Notes: a model not told the origin generated them from the letters alone. DNA of 13,354 bases from JAJDFU01 sp964641965 (GCA_964641965.1 CAZXLD010000074.1:1-13354); one strand, 5' to 3'. Positions 1-8,527 are shown, counted from the first letter of the stretch. Numbers and translations are program-made.

Positions 1-676
1 AGCTTAGGTAAAGTCCATTTTCAGTTTTAAGGGTCACCGGAGTGTTGACTGCATTCTCCGGAATATAGGTCATGGCTACAGAGACTGGCTCAAAGCTAAG
101 GGCATCAATTTCAGAGAATCGACTGGAAGAATACAAATGCTCGTACACATCCCAATCCCCGGGCTGCCACCAAGCTTGATGATCTCCGGTAAGCGAAAAC
201 TGACTGTTCTCTTGTTCAATGACTACTTCTTCAAGGCCTTGCTGTTCCGGAAAAGAATAGCGGAAAGCAACACCATCATCATAGGCTCGAAAATGAAGGG
301 TAAATCGTCGTTTGGTTTCCGACTTTTCTTGGAGATCTACCTTTAGTTGGCGATAGTGGTTACGGACCGTTTCCACCTCGCCCCAAGGCATTTCCCAGGT
401 TTCATCAAACTCATCCATCTCGGTTGCCAAAATCTCCAAATCACCTAATAGCGGCGGTTGTCCTCGAAAATCCATACCAAGAATAGAGGTGTCGATAACC
501 ATTTCCTCCTTATGGAAGACCTGGTAGGCAGCCTGGTTATTCTGGGGAGTAAGGAAAAAATCAACGCGGTTATTACCGGCAGGCGAAAATAGCTCAATAG
601 AGGTAGGTGCTTTCTCACGCATACAAGAAATTAAAAAGAGACTGCACAGAAATCCGAGGATATAAAGCTTCTGCAT
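1..676 (-). CDS. Glycoside hydrolase family 97 (SusB-like alpha-glycosidase), N-terminal part, predicted lipoprotein
   Basis: Reading the minus strand from the ATG at 676-674 gives 225 codons with no stop before the window edge, so the gene is 3'-truncated here. Residues 1-18 form a signal peptide with lipobox L15-I-S-C18, implying membrane anchoring. The rest matches my knowledge of the GH97 N-terminal beta-sandwich: an early SPAGN segment, 'DTSILGMDF' at 62-70, the hallmark FRAYDDGVAFRY at 129-140, and TPVTLKTENGLYLS at 212-225, just before the (beta/alpha)8 catalytic barrel. GH97 enzymes hydrolyse alpha-glucosides (inverting, SusB type) or alpha-galactosides (retaining). The deciding catalytic residues lie outside the window, so the specificity is open. 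Only 13 bases separate the start from the upstream aldo/keto reductase stop, so the two are very probably cotranscribed. No clear Shine-Dalgarno sequence precedes the start. Family confidence is high; substrate is unknown. Confidence 0.88.
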   Translation of the reverse strand, partial: MQKLYILGFLCSLFLISCMREKAPTSIELFSPAGNNRVDFFLTPQNNQAAYQVFHKEEMVIDTSILGMDFRGQPPLLGDLEILATEMDEFDETWEMPWGEVETVRNHYRQLKVDLQEKSETKRRFTLHFRAYDDGVAFRYSFPEQQGLEEVVIEQENSQFSLTGDHQAWWQPGDWDVYEHLYSSSRFSEIDALSFEPVSVAMTYIPENAVNTPVTLKTENGLYLS

Positions 677-689
677 GATCAGTATTTTT

Positions 690-1691
690 CTATCGGGCGT
701 ACACGGAAATGAATCGATAGGGATAGATTTCAGGAAGTTGGCTGGCCTCATCCAGTCTACTCAGCTGATCTTCAGATAACTGGATATCGATGGCCTTCAA
801 GTTATCTTCCAATTGCGCCATCGTCCGGGTCCCTATGATGGGACTGCAGACAACGGGTTGGTGCAATAACCAGGCTAATGCGATTTGTGGATAGGAGGCA
901 TCCCATTCGGATGCAATCTCTTCAATTTCCTCCAAAATATTCCAGTTTCGCTCCCGATTGCGCCTATGCCAGGCTTCTTCCGTATGATCTGGATGGTCTG
1001 CAATGCGCCCTTCTTTGGGTTGTTCGCCCTTTTTATATTTTCCGGATAGAAACCCACCACCAAGTGGCCCCCAGGGCATTAACCCAATTTTCTCTTCCTC
1101 AAACAAGGTAGTCAGCTCGTATTCAATATCTCGTACTACCAAACTATATTGATATTGAGCGGCTACGAAACGCTCCCATCCTCGGAATTCGGATAGGGCC
1201 ATGGCTTTGGCAAGCCGCCCGGCGAAGAAATTGGATACGCCAATATAGCGGACCTTGCCTTGCCTGACGAGGTCGTCAAAGGCCCGTAAAGACTCTTCAA
1301 CTGGGGTTTGTGAATCCTGAGCGTGCATGTAGTACAAGTCGATATAATCCGTATCCAAGCGCTCTAGGCTCGCCTCTACTTCTTTCATTATGGAGAAGCG
1401 AGACAGCCCTTTTTCATTGGGTCCGTCTTGCAAAGGGAAATTGCACTTGGTAGCAAGCACAATCTTATCCCTTCTACCTTTCAAGGCTTTTCCAACAATT
1501 CGCTCGGATTCACCTCCTACATAGATATTGGCTGTGTCTATATGATTTCCTCCAGCATCGAGATATCGATCTAGGATGCGAAGGGAATCTGACTCGGAAG
1601 TACCTTTTTTACGCTGATCTCCAAATAGCATGGTTCCCAACGTGAGCTCAGATAGGAACAGGCCGCTTCGGCCCAGTCGTTTATACTGCAT
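690..1691 (-). CDS. Aldo/keto reductase, NADP(H)-dependent, cytoplasmic
   Basis: The 333-residue product is of normal length for the aldo/keto reductase superfamily, a (beta/alpha)8 barrel that reduces aldehydes or ketones (or oxidises alcohols) with NAD(P)H. The catalytic tetrad is complete: D52 and Y57 in 'HIDTANIY', K82 in 'ATKCNF', and H123 in 'DLYYMH'. Other family landmarks are the N-terminal 'RLGRSGLFLSELTLGTM', 'SLERLDTDYIDL' before the catalytic His, 'GVSNF' near residue 153, and a C-terminal 'SPIIGTRTMAQLEDNL' segment of the nucleotide-binding region. There is no signal peptide, so it should be cytoplasmic, unlike its lipoprotein neighbours. It lies 148 bases after lipoprotein B and 13 bases before the GH97 gene, suggesting a shared role in handling a sugar-derived carbonyl. 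That role is inferred from position only; the superfamily is too broad to name a substrate. Confidence 0.93.
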   Translation of the reverse strand: MQYKRLGRSGLFLSELTLGTMLFGDQRKKGTSESDSLRILDRYLDAGGNHIDTANIYVGGESERIVGKALKGRRDKIVLATKCNFPLQDGPNEKGLSRFSIMKEVEASLERLDTDYIDLYYMHAQDSQTPVEESLRAFDDLVRQGKVRYIGVSNFFAGRLAKAMALSEFRGWERFVAAQYQYSLVVRDIEYELTTLFEEEKIGLMPWGPLGGGFLSGKYKKGEQPKEGRIADHPDHTEEAWHRRNRERNWNILEEIEEIASEWDASYPQIALAWLLHQPVVCSPIIGTRTMAQLEDNLKAIDIQLSEDQLSRLDEASQLPEIYPYRFISVYAR

Positions 1692-1839
1692 GGGTTGTTG
1701 ATGTCGAGATTTGTGGATCGCTTGATACCAAGATAATAGGATATCTAGCTATCAGAATGACTTACCCTTAAAATAAGCGATTGTTTTAAATACCCGGAGG
1801 AACTTAAGAGACTATGCCCAACGGATTTAGTTCATCAAA
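1692..1839. other. Intergenic gap between lipoprotein B and the aldo/keto reductase
   Basis: These 148 bases hold no coding frame worth calling, no clear terminator (no GC stem with a U-tract) and no full TAnnTTTG promoter match. The closest promoter-like string on the minus strand is TATCTTGG, one mismatch from the -7 consensus and without a -33 partner. The gap is long enough for a separate promoter for the reductase-GH97 pair, but none can be supported. Confidence 0.4.
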
Positions 1840-4800
1840 TCAGTCTGCCATCGTCAGGTTTTGCTCTACAGATTGTATTCGTATCAATTGGGCAGGAGCA
1901 TCATTAAGGACCACCAGAAGATGCGGTTTGCCGCCCACTTCTATCGTTCTTATGTGATTGACTACCCCATCCAACCTTAACCGTCCCAGCGGACCAGATT
2001 CTACCTTTAAGTCTTTTCCAATTTGAAGGAGGCTCCCGGTATGGGCATCATACCGCCCCATCTCAATATTATTATTATAAAAATTGCCCCCTAGCACAAA
2101 TTGATCAGCACTAGCCTTAGATAAGGGCTGAATCACATTGATAAAAGAAAACTGGAGTGGATCAGGCAATAGATGCTTCTTGAAACTCAGTTGCCCTGTG
2201 TTTTCCAGAAGCAAATGCCTCCCTTCCTCAGCTACTAGTACCTCTGCAGCGTTCAATTTTTCGACTCCAAACAACTCAGTCAATTCAGCAGCTGCCAGAT
2301 CCTTGGCAAAAAGATATTGCTTCTTAAGATTGGGCAATTGGGTAGTTAGCTCGGCATAAGTTGCAAATGGATACTCTTTACCGTTGCGGTAGTAAGTGAG
2401 GATCTGCTCAATTTTTCCGTTATTATCGAAATCATTCAAATAAAGCCGTACCGGTTCTTCGGGGGTAGGTCGCAATTTTGAATTGGCTCCTATTCCTGCG
2501 GCTAATAAATCGATATCTCCGTCTCCATCAAAGTCACCCGTTTCAATCGTATTCCACCATCCATATTCATTCCAGAGCACTTTTTTCTGAAACAGTCCGG
2601 CTTCATTCATAAAAGCAACTACGGGACCCCAATCCATGGCCAGGAGGAGATCCATATCCCCGTCCTGGTCCAGATCTTTAGCCGAAGCGTCTCTGATTAA
2701 TCCAACTGCTTGCAGTCCAGGAGCATTGGGTTCGGTGACATTTTTAAACTTTCGATTTCCCTGGTTGAAGAAAAGGCCGGACTCGGGTATTTTCCCGTAG
2801 GTTCGGGGCACTGCCCGCCCACCAAAAAAGACATCCTGCTTACCATCTTGATTAAAATCGGCCACAACCACGGCACCAGCTGTCAGGTAGGTATCTCCGA
2901 AAGCGTCGATATCTGAAATGAAGTTCTCTTTTCCATCATTCCAGTAGACCCGCTGCCTTCGGGAGACATGCTCATCCCAAAACTCATTCCCTCCCGTTGC
3001 CACCACGATATCCTGATTTCCATCCTGATCCAGGTCTATGATTTCGGCGTCTATATCTTCCCAAAGATCGTCCTCCCAGATCTCGGGAGTATTCCCTTTT
3101 TCAAAACGGCCATTTGGGGTTTGATAATAAACCACACTTTCATTCTTTTTAGAGGATCCAAAAAAGATATCGGCTCGACCATCCTGATTTAAATCACCGA
3201 CTGCCGTTGCAGGACCTTCCGCCGACACCATAAATGGAATTAATCCTTCCCGGTCGAACTCAATGAAAAAGTTCTCCTGATGCTCAAAATCCAGGCCCGT
3301 GGCCTCCGAGACATCTTCGAATACCATCGGTGTAGCAGGTTTTTGAGAAAGACTGGACCAATCGAATTGGGGCAATCCCTTTCTGTATCGGAAAGTATCT
3401 GTCTGATTGAATTGAGGTGCATCTAATCGGATATAACTGTTATCCGGCCAGATCAGGTAAATGTCCCTGACTTGATCCCGATCACCAACGGGTACATGAA
3501 AAGGGGTCAAGCTGGCAGATTGATATCCTCGAACAGGCATATACTCAAAAAATACTTTTTGACCATCCTGCTTAAGAAGGAGGACCTTACTACCTATTCC
3601 CTGGAGGTTGCCGGCTGCCCCTTCAAAGTGGAATGAAAGGTAATCTTTGGGTTGATCCTGCTGTTGCTCCATCAGCAGATTTTGATATAGGAAAGGAGCG
3701 TCTTCCAGGTTATTGGTCACAATATCGAGGTCCCCGTCCAGGTCGAAATCCGCATAGACTGCCCCATTGGAATAACTGGGTTTATTTTCGATCACTTGAT
3801 CGGTTGCATCCCTAAATCGGAGGTTGCCGGCATTATAAAATAGCTTATTGGGCAATTTGATTTGGGGCATTTTCTCCACCACTACCAAATCTGTTTCTTC
3901 CAGATTATCGGTCTGTTGCTTCCACCGGATCTCATTATTAGCTCGGAAGTTGACATAGTCAATGTCATTCATTCGCCTTGGAATACCATTGCTAATAAAT
4001 AGATCCTTGTATCCATCATGGTCAAAATCCTGGAATAAACCTGCCCATGACCAGTCTGTTGCCTCTATCCCTGCGAACAGGCCAATTTCAGTAAAGGTCC
4101 CATCTCCGTTATTAAGTTGAAGATTATTGCGGGAATACTGGTGGTTGTACCCATAACCCAGTTTGAAATGAAATAGACCGTATGAATCTTCGGCCAATGA
4201 GCTTTTCAGGATAAACGGATCTTCAGGGAGCATATCCAGAGATAAAATTTCCGGAAGTGCATCATTATTCAAATCGGCTATATCCACACCCATGGAAAAC
4301 CGACTTGTATGGCGAATTCGGTCGGTCAACTCCTCCTTGAAAGTGCCGTCTTGTTGATTGATGTACAAATAATCATTTTCATGAAAATCATTCCCGACAT
4401 AGATGTCAGGCCAACCATCCAGGTTCACATCGCCGGTTACAACCCCTAAGCCGTATCCAATGGCAGTGCTGTTGATGCCTGCTTCACGGCTTACCTCCTT
4501 GAAACGTCCCCCATCATTTCGGTATAGGCGGTCACCTGCCTGAGGGTGCTCCTCCGCAAACGCCTTCCGTTGGCCAAATGTCCCGTTTGCATGTAAGGAA
4601 TGATTCAGAAGATATAAATCCAGATCGCCATCCAGGTCATAATCGAAAAAAGTAGCCTGGGTACCGAAAACGACCAAATCCAGGCCATAGGCGCTGGCTT
4701 TTTCTTCAAAGACAGGAATACCATTTTCTATGCTTTGACAGACAAACAATTGGTTTTTACCTTTCGCAGTCTGATAATCCCCCATCTGGCTCACATAAAT

Positions 4801-5190
4801 ATCAAGTAGGCCATCCTGGTTTATATCCACTACAGTAACCCCTGTTTTCCAACTTCCTTCACCTGCTACTTTTGCATCCTCAGTAACGTCTTCGAATGTT
4901 AAACTTCCCTTGTTAAGAAATAGCTTATTGGAAGCCATATTAGCGGTAAAATAAAGATCCGGCAAGCCATCTTGATTAAAATCTGCGGCAGCTACCCCTC
5001 CTCCATTGAAGAAGTACATGTAATTGAATACATTGAATTCACTGGTTTGCGTCAGTGGATTTTCAAAATCCAGTCCGGTCTTCGAACTTGTCAACAAGGC
5101 GAACCGAGCTTCTTCAACTGACTGCTGATTACATCCCCAACCCAATAACAACAGGGCTGGAAAAATCACTATCCAATTCCATTTTTTCAT
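1840..5190 (-). CDS. FG-GAP/VCBS-repeat lipoprotein with ASPIC/UnbV-like domain, copy B
   Basis: 1116 residues. The signal peptide ends in 'LLLLGWGC' with the probable lipidated Cys at 20; G at -3 and W at -2 make the lipobox atypical. Residues ~40-505 hold seven Asp-rich FG-GAP-type loops (starting at D70, D122, D183, D254, D306, D388, D481), as in calcium-binding beta-propellers. Residues ~530-600 resemble the ASPIC/UnbV domain ('GIGSKVLLLK', 'MPVRGYQSAS', 'IYLIWPDNS'). A second propeller-like half (~625-1100) opens with 'HQENFFIEFDREGLIPF' and 'SAEGPATAVGDLNQDG' and has loops at D666, D719, D778, D839, D886 and D920. The gene begins 22 bases after copy A with a good ribosome-binding site, so the two are cotranscribed. 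The product is clearly paralogous to copy A along its whole length. Biochemical role unknown; a surface-exposed binding or scaffold protein is inferred from its anchoring and its place next to SusCD. Confidence 0.93.
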   Translation of the reverse strand: MKKWNWIVIFPALLLLGWGCNQQSVEEARFALLTSSKTGLDFENPLTQTSEFNVFNYMYFFNGGGVAAADFNQDGLPDLYFTANMASNKLFLNKGSLTFEDVTEDAKVAGEGSWKTGVTVVDINQDGLLDIYVSQMGDYQTAKGKNQLFVCQSIENGIPVFEEKASAYGLDLVVFGTQATFFDYDLDGDLDLYLLNHSLHANGTFGQRKAFAEEHPQAGDRLYRNDGGRFKEVSREAGINSTAIGYGLGVVTGDVNLDGWPDIYVGNDFHENDYLYINQQDGTFKEELTDRIRHTSRFSMGVDIADLNNDALPEILSLDMLPEDPFILKSSLAEDSYGLFHFKLGYGYNHQYSRNNLQLNNGDGTFTEIGLFAGIEATDWSWAGLFQDFDHDGYKDLFISNGIPRRMNDIDYVNFRANNEIRWKQQTDNLEETDLVVVEKMPQIKLPNKLFYNAGNLRFRDATDQVIENKPSYSNGAVYADFDLDGDLDIVTNNLEDAPFLYQNLLMEQQQDQPKDYLSFHFEGAAGNLQGIGSKVLLLKQDGQKVFFEYMPVRGYQSASLTPFHVPVGDRDQVRDIYLIWPDNSYIRLDAPQFNQTDTFRYRKGLPQFDWSSLSQKPATPMVFEDVSEATGLDFEHQENFFIEFDREGLIPFMVSAEGPATAVGDLNQDGRADIFFGSSKKNESVVYYQTPNGRFEKGNTPEIWEDDLWEDIDAEIIDLDQDGNQDIVVATGGNEFWDEHVSRRQRVYWNDGKENFISDIDAFGDTYLTAGAVVVADFNQDGKQDVFFGGRAVPRTYGKIPESGLFFNQGNRKFKNVTEPNAPGLQAVGLIRDASAKDLDQDGDMDLLLAMDWGPVVAFMNEAGLFQKKVLWNEYGWWNTIETGDFDGDGDIDLLAAGIGANSKLRPTPEEPVRLYLNDFDNNGKIEQILTYYRNGKEYPFATYAELTTQLPNLKKQYLFAKDLAAAELTELFGVEKLNAAEVLVAEEGRHLLLENTGQLSFKKHLLPDPLQFSFINVIQPLSKASADQFVLGGNFYNNNIEMGRYDAHTGSLLQIGKDLKVESGPLGRLRLDGVVNHIRTIEVGGKPHLLVVLNDAPAQLIRIQSVEQNLTMAD

Positions 5191-5198
5191 AATCTCTA

Positions 5199-5207
5199 CC
5201 TCTTTCC
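5199..5207 (-). promoter_or_regulatory. Ribosome-binding site of lipoprotein B
   Basis: The minus strand reads GGAAAGAGG, 8 bases before the ATG at 5190-5188. It lies inside the 22-base gap between the two paralogues. It is the only gap in the window with a clear purine-rich Shine-Dalgarno-like sequence; the other starts follow A/T-rich leaders, which are common in Bacteroidota. It supports the ATG at 5190 as the start and tight translational coupling of the pair. Confidence 0.6.
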
Positions 5208-5212
5208 GTTAG

Positions 5213-8200
5213 CTATTTCAACTTGAAAAGCTTAGGCTTTTTATTGTTCAATCCAACTACTACAAAATGATCGTCCCCTACTTGAAGGGGCTGGAAATTG
5301 CGAGCCTGACCTTTTACAAAAAAGCCCGATACTGCCGGTGTCACCCATTCGAAATTACCTTGCCCTTGATTAAGGAGGGTGTGTCCGTACCCTCCATCCA
5401 ACTTGGAAAACTGAGGCTTAAATCCCTCGTCATTACCCGCCATAAGCAAGTCAGGTAGTTGATCGCCATTTAGGTCTCCACAATAGATATCGCAAACACA
5501 AGAAAGTTGGACTTTAGTGGGTAAGGCTTGCATATTAAATTGGCCGTTGCCCTCATTGAAGGCTATGGCTGACTTGAAATAGCTGCCTAATTTGACATCA
5601 GCTTGGTCTAAAATTTCGGGATCAATTAATTCCTGGATGGATTTACGGGCATAGTCCGTGTGCTTCAGATTTTCTTTTTTGAGCATAACCAAATGTTCGG
5701 TCAGTTCTCTCTTCATTGGAACCGGCATGTCCTTGCCATCAATTTGCCGGGTAATAATGGCTTCAGTAGTTCGATTCTGGTCAAAATCGGAAACCCAGAG
5801 CTTGGCAGGAGCATCCTTCGAGCCGGAAAAGTAAAAATTCTCCCCTCGGTTACCGAGTACCAAATCCTGATCTCCATCTCCATCCAAGTCTGCTGATTCT
5901 ATACTGTACCACCATCCGGAAAAATCGGATAGATTGGTTGGAAGCCGGGAAAATCTGCTACCTGTCCAACTGAGAATAACCGGAGCCATCCATTCTCCGA
6001 TCAATACTAATTCCTCTTGGGAATCTCCGTTCAAATCCACACTTTCTAAATCGGTCAGCATACCACAAACCAACAGATCCGGAGCTAGGCTTTCGGTAGC
6101 ATCTTCAAAGGTCCCATTCCCCGTATTGCGATATAGATAAGATCTTGGATTCCGTCCATACTGATTGGGTACTGAGCGACTAATGACGATAAGATCCAAA
6201 TCTCCATCTTGATCCACATCTCGTGGTAAAGCCTTGGCTGTATTGAAACCGTTCGTAGGTAAAGCAGCCGGATTTAACGTAAAATTACCGCTTCCATCGT
6301 TCACATAAACCCGATCCTGCATGAGGCGGTCTCGCATCATCCGATGGTTTCCTCCAGACCCAACAAAAAGATCCTGATCCAGGTCCCCATCTACATCGAA
6401 AAATATAGCCGTTACATCTTCAAAATCTTTGTAAAGATCAAACGCTGCTATTTCTTTTTCTTTGAGCGCTCCATTTTGCTGGATGTATAATTGGGCAGGG
6501 AATCCAGCGGCACCGCCTATAAACAAGTCGTCAGCTCCATCGCCATCGGCATCTCCCGCAGCGGTAGCAGGCCCTTCTGCGGATAGCTTTCGGATAACAA
6601 GTCCCTCTTCGTTAAAGTCAATATACCGATCCTCCTGATGGGCCGCCAGATCAGTAGGTACTTCCTCTACCAACAGGTTGGGGATTCCTTTTTTCAAGGC
6701 TGGACCTCGCCAGGCCATTTTTTCCACTTGTTGATAGGAAACCTTAAACAGTGTGTCAATTGGAATATTTGTAAGAACAGACACGGTGCGATCCGGCCAA
6801 ACTACTTTCAAGGAATCTACACTTTCTGCTTTACCTAGCCCAAAATGGATTCGATAGTCAATGGAGGACTGAAATCCTCTCGAAGGAATCATCTCAAAAT
6901 CGAATACTTGCTCCTCTGCAAATACGTAGACTTTTGCTCCGATGGCCTTGGTATTTTTTCCCGTGCCTGCCAAGGCAACAGTCAGGTAATGCTGAGGTGT
7001 AATTTGATCTGTCTTGTTTTCAAAGACAAAAGATTTCATATTGAGATTGTTGACCACCAAATCCAAATCCCCATCATTATCCAGGTCCCCATAGGCTGCT
7101 CCGTTTGAAAAGGAGGGTTGGTCGAATCCCCATGCTTCTCCCTTATCAGCAAAGGTTAAATCGCCATTGTTGATAAAGAGTTTGTTCAGCTGGGGAGTTG
7201 AAGGCATTCTATCTACAACCGATTGCATCTCACCCTTTTCTCCGGTAAGAACCATTTGCTGCACTACGTCATTGGCAAAAAAGTCGATAAAATCCTGGTC
7301 CGTTACGTCCTGATATACCCCATTACACACATAGATATCCCGATTCCCGTCATTATCAGCATCAAATAGCAGGGCCCCCCAACTCCAGTCGGAAGCTGCA
7401 ACACCGCTGTAATGGGCAATTTCAGTGAACGTTTGATCCCCATTATTGTAATGCAGCGTATTTTGCATATACTGGTGATAGAAATCCCGTCTTAGCTTGA
7501 GAAGATAGGTATTGTAATTTTCGAAGGTAGTGGTTGTTTTCCGTCGATAATCAGATTCAGGCAGCATCTCGGTAACGAAAATCTCCGGATAGCCATCGTT
7601 ATTGATATCTGCCATATCGGCCCCCATGGAGGAAAGACTTAGATGAGGCATCCATTCCTTGATTTCCTCAGAAAAGGTGCCATCCCCCTGGTTCACATAT
7701 AAATAGTCGCGTTCAAAGAAGTCATTGGAGACGTACATATCCGGCCAGGCATCCCCATTAATATCACCTACCGTGATGCCTAAGCCAAACCCGATCAAGC
7801 TACCATATATACCTGCTTCTTCGCTAACATCTACGAATTGCCCATTGTCATTGCGCAAGAGCTTATCTCCACCTCCTTTCAGAAAATCGGCCACCGGCCA
7901 CTCTTCTGCCCTTAGGTCGCGCTTGTTGTTGTAGTTGAGAGTATTAACCGGAATAAAGCTATTGTTGAGCATGTACACATCCAAATCACCATCCAGATCA
8001 TAGTCGAAAAAAGCGGCGTGTGTAGTATAGCTGTCTTCATCCAACTGGTAGGCTGCTGCTTGTTCTTCGAACGTACCGTCGCCTTTGTTAATGAATAATT
8101 CGTTCGCCCGGTCATCCCCTTCCACATATCCTGCATTACACACATAAATATCAAGCAGACCGTCGTGGTTCAGGTCTACCATAACTACACCTGTACTCCA

Positions 8201-8527
8201 ACCTCTTGTCCCTGCAACTTTTGCCTCCTCCGTTACATCCTTGAATTTAAATGCCCCTTGGTTTAGGTAAAGCTTATTGGGCCCCATGTTTCGGGTCAGA
8301 TAGACATCAATAAGTCCATCGCCATTCACATCTCCTAATGCGACACCACCACCGTTATAGAAATTGCGATAACTGAAAATATTAAACCGTTCAGACTGCT
8401 GAATCGTATTTTCGAAATCAATGCCTGTCGCCTCCGGAGTAAGCAACAGGAATCTACGGTCTTCCGGGGCTTCCGAAGTACAGGCTGCAAGTCCAAAACC
8501 AAGCAGGCAGATCAAAACAAACCGCAT
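5213..8527 (-). CDS. FG-GAP/VCBS-repeat lipoprotein with ASPIC/UnbV-like domain, copy A
   Basis: The frame is open from an ATG at 8632, but the ATG at 8527 is preferred. It directly begins a lipoprotein signal (MRFVLICLLGFGLAAC, lipobox L-A-A-C16) and gives 1104 residues, matching copy B. The 35 residues upstream are untypical leader translation. Numbered from 8527, loops of the D-x-[DN]-x-D type start at 66, 118, 175, 255, 307, 389 and 481 (first propeller). An ASPIC/UnbV-like domain follows at ~525-595 ('AIGAKVYVF', 'IPSRGFQSS', 'LKVVWPDR'). The second half has 'HQEDRYIDFNEEGL' near 630, 'SAEGPATAAGDADGDG', and loops at 659, 711, 770, 831, 880, 914 and 1018. Three cysteines (1010, 1012, 1016) just before the last loop are unusual and absent from copy B. 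The gene follows a terminator, so expression may differ from susCD. Function unknown; a ligand-binding surface protein is inferred. Confidence 0.92.
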   Translation of the reverse strand: MRFVLICLLGFGLAACTSEAPEDRRFLLLTPEATGIDFENTIQQSERFNIFSYRNFYNGGGVALGDVNGDGLIDVYLTRNMGPNKLYLNQGAFKFKDVTEEAKVAGTRGWSTGVVMVDLNHDGLLDIYVCNAGYVEGDDRANELFINKGDGTFEEQAAAYQLDEDSYTTHAAFFDYDLDGDLDVYMLNNSFIPVNTLNYNNKRDLRAEEWPVADFLKGGGDKLLRNDNGQFVDVSEEAGIYGSLIGFGLGITVGDINGDAWPDMYVSNDFFERDYLYVNQGDGTFSEEIKEWMPHLSLSSMGADMADINNDGYPEIFVTEMLPESDYRRKTTTTFENYNTYLLKLRRDFYHQYMQNTLHYNNGDQTFTEIAHYSGVAASDWSWGALLFDADNDGNRDIYVCNGVYQDVTDQDFIDFFANDVVQQMVLTGEKGEMQSVVDRMPSTPQLNKLFINNGDLTFADKGEAWGFDQPSFSNGAAYGDLDNDGDLDLVVNNLNMKSFVFENKTDQITPQHYLTVALAGTGKNTKAIGAKVYVFAEEQVFDFEMIPSRGFQSSIDYRIHFGLGKAESVDSLKVVWPDRTVSVLTNIPIDTLFKVSYQQVEKMAWRGPALKKGIPNLLVEEVPTDLAAHQEDRYIDFNEEGLVIRKLSAEGPATAAGDADGDGADDLFIGGAAGFPAQLYIQQNGALKEKEIAAFDLYKDFEDVTAIFFDVDGDLDQDLFVGSGGNHRMMRDRLMQDRVYVNDGSGNFTLNPAALPTNGFNTAKALPRDVDQDGDLDLIVISRSVPNQYGRNPRSYLYRNTGNGTFEDATESLAPDLLVCGMLTDLESVDLNGDSQEELVLIGEWMAPVILSWTGSRFSRLPTNLSDFSGWWYSIESADLDGDGDQDLVLGNRGENFYFSGSKDAPAKLWVSDFDQNRTTEAIITRQIDGKDMPVPMKRELTEHLVMLKKENLKHTDYARKSIQELIDPEILDQADVKLGSYFKSAIAFNEGNGQFNMQALPTKVQLSCVCDIYCGDLNGDQLPDLLMAGNDEGFKPQFSKLDGGYGHTLLNQGQGNFEWVTPAVSGFFVKGQARNFQPLQVGDDHFVVVGLNNKKPKLFKLK

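Noticed and set aside
137..346. Plus-strand open frame of 69 codons
   Set aside because: It lies wholly opposite the GH97 coding frame, shows no recognisable motif, and is explained as an antisense shadow.
1717..1781. Seven-base inverted repeat ATCGCTT ... AAGCGAT in the gap before the aldo/keto reductase
   Set aside because: The arms are short, about 51 bases apart, and have no U-tract or known operator form; expected by chance in such a gap.
7912..8154. Minus-strand open frame of 80 codons inside lipoprotein A
   Set aside because: It is another frame within a strongly supported gene; its odd Met/Thr-rich product comes from out-of-frame Asp codons.
1840..8527. Integrin-like or RTX toxin reading of the Asp-rich repeats
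   Set aside because: The repeats are FG-GAP/VCBS propeller loops with an UnbV-like domain. They lack the GGxGxDxxx nonapeptides of RTX toxins and there are no secretion-system genes nearby.
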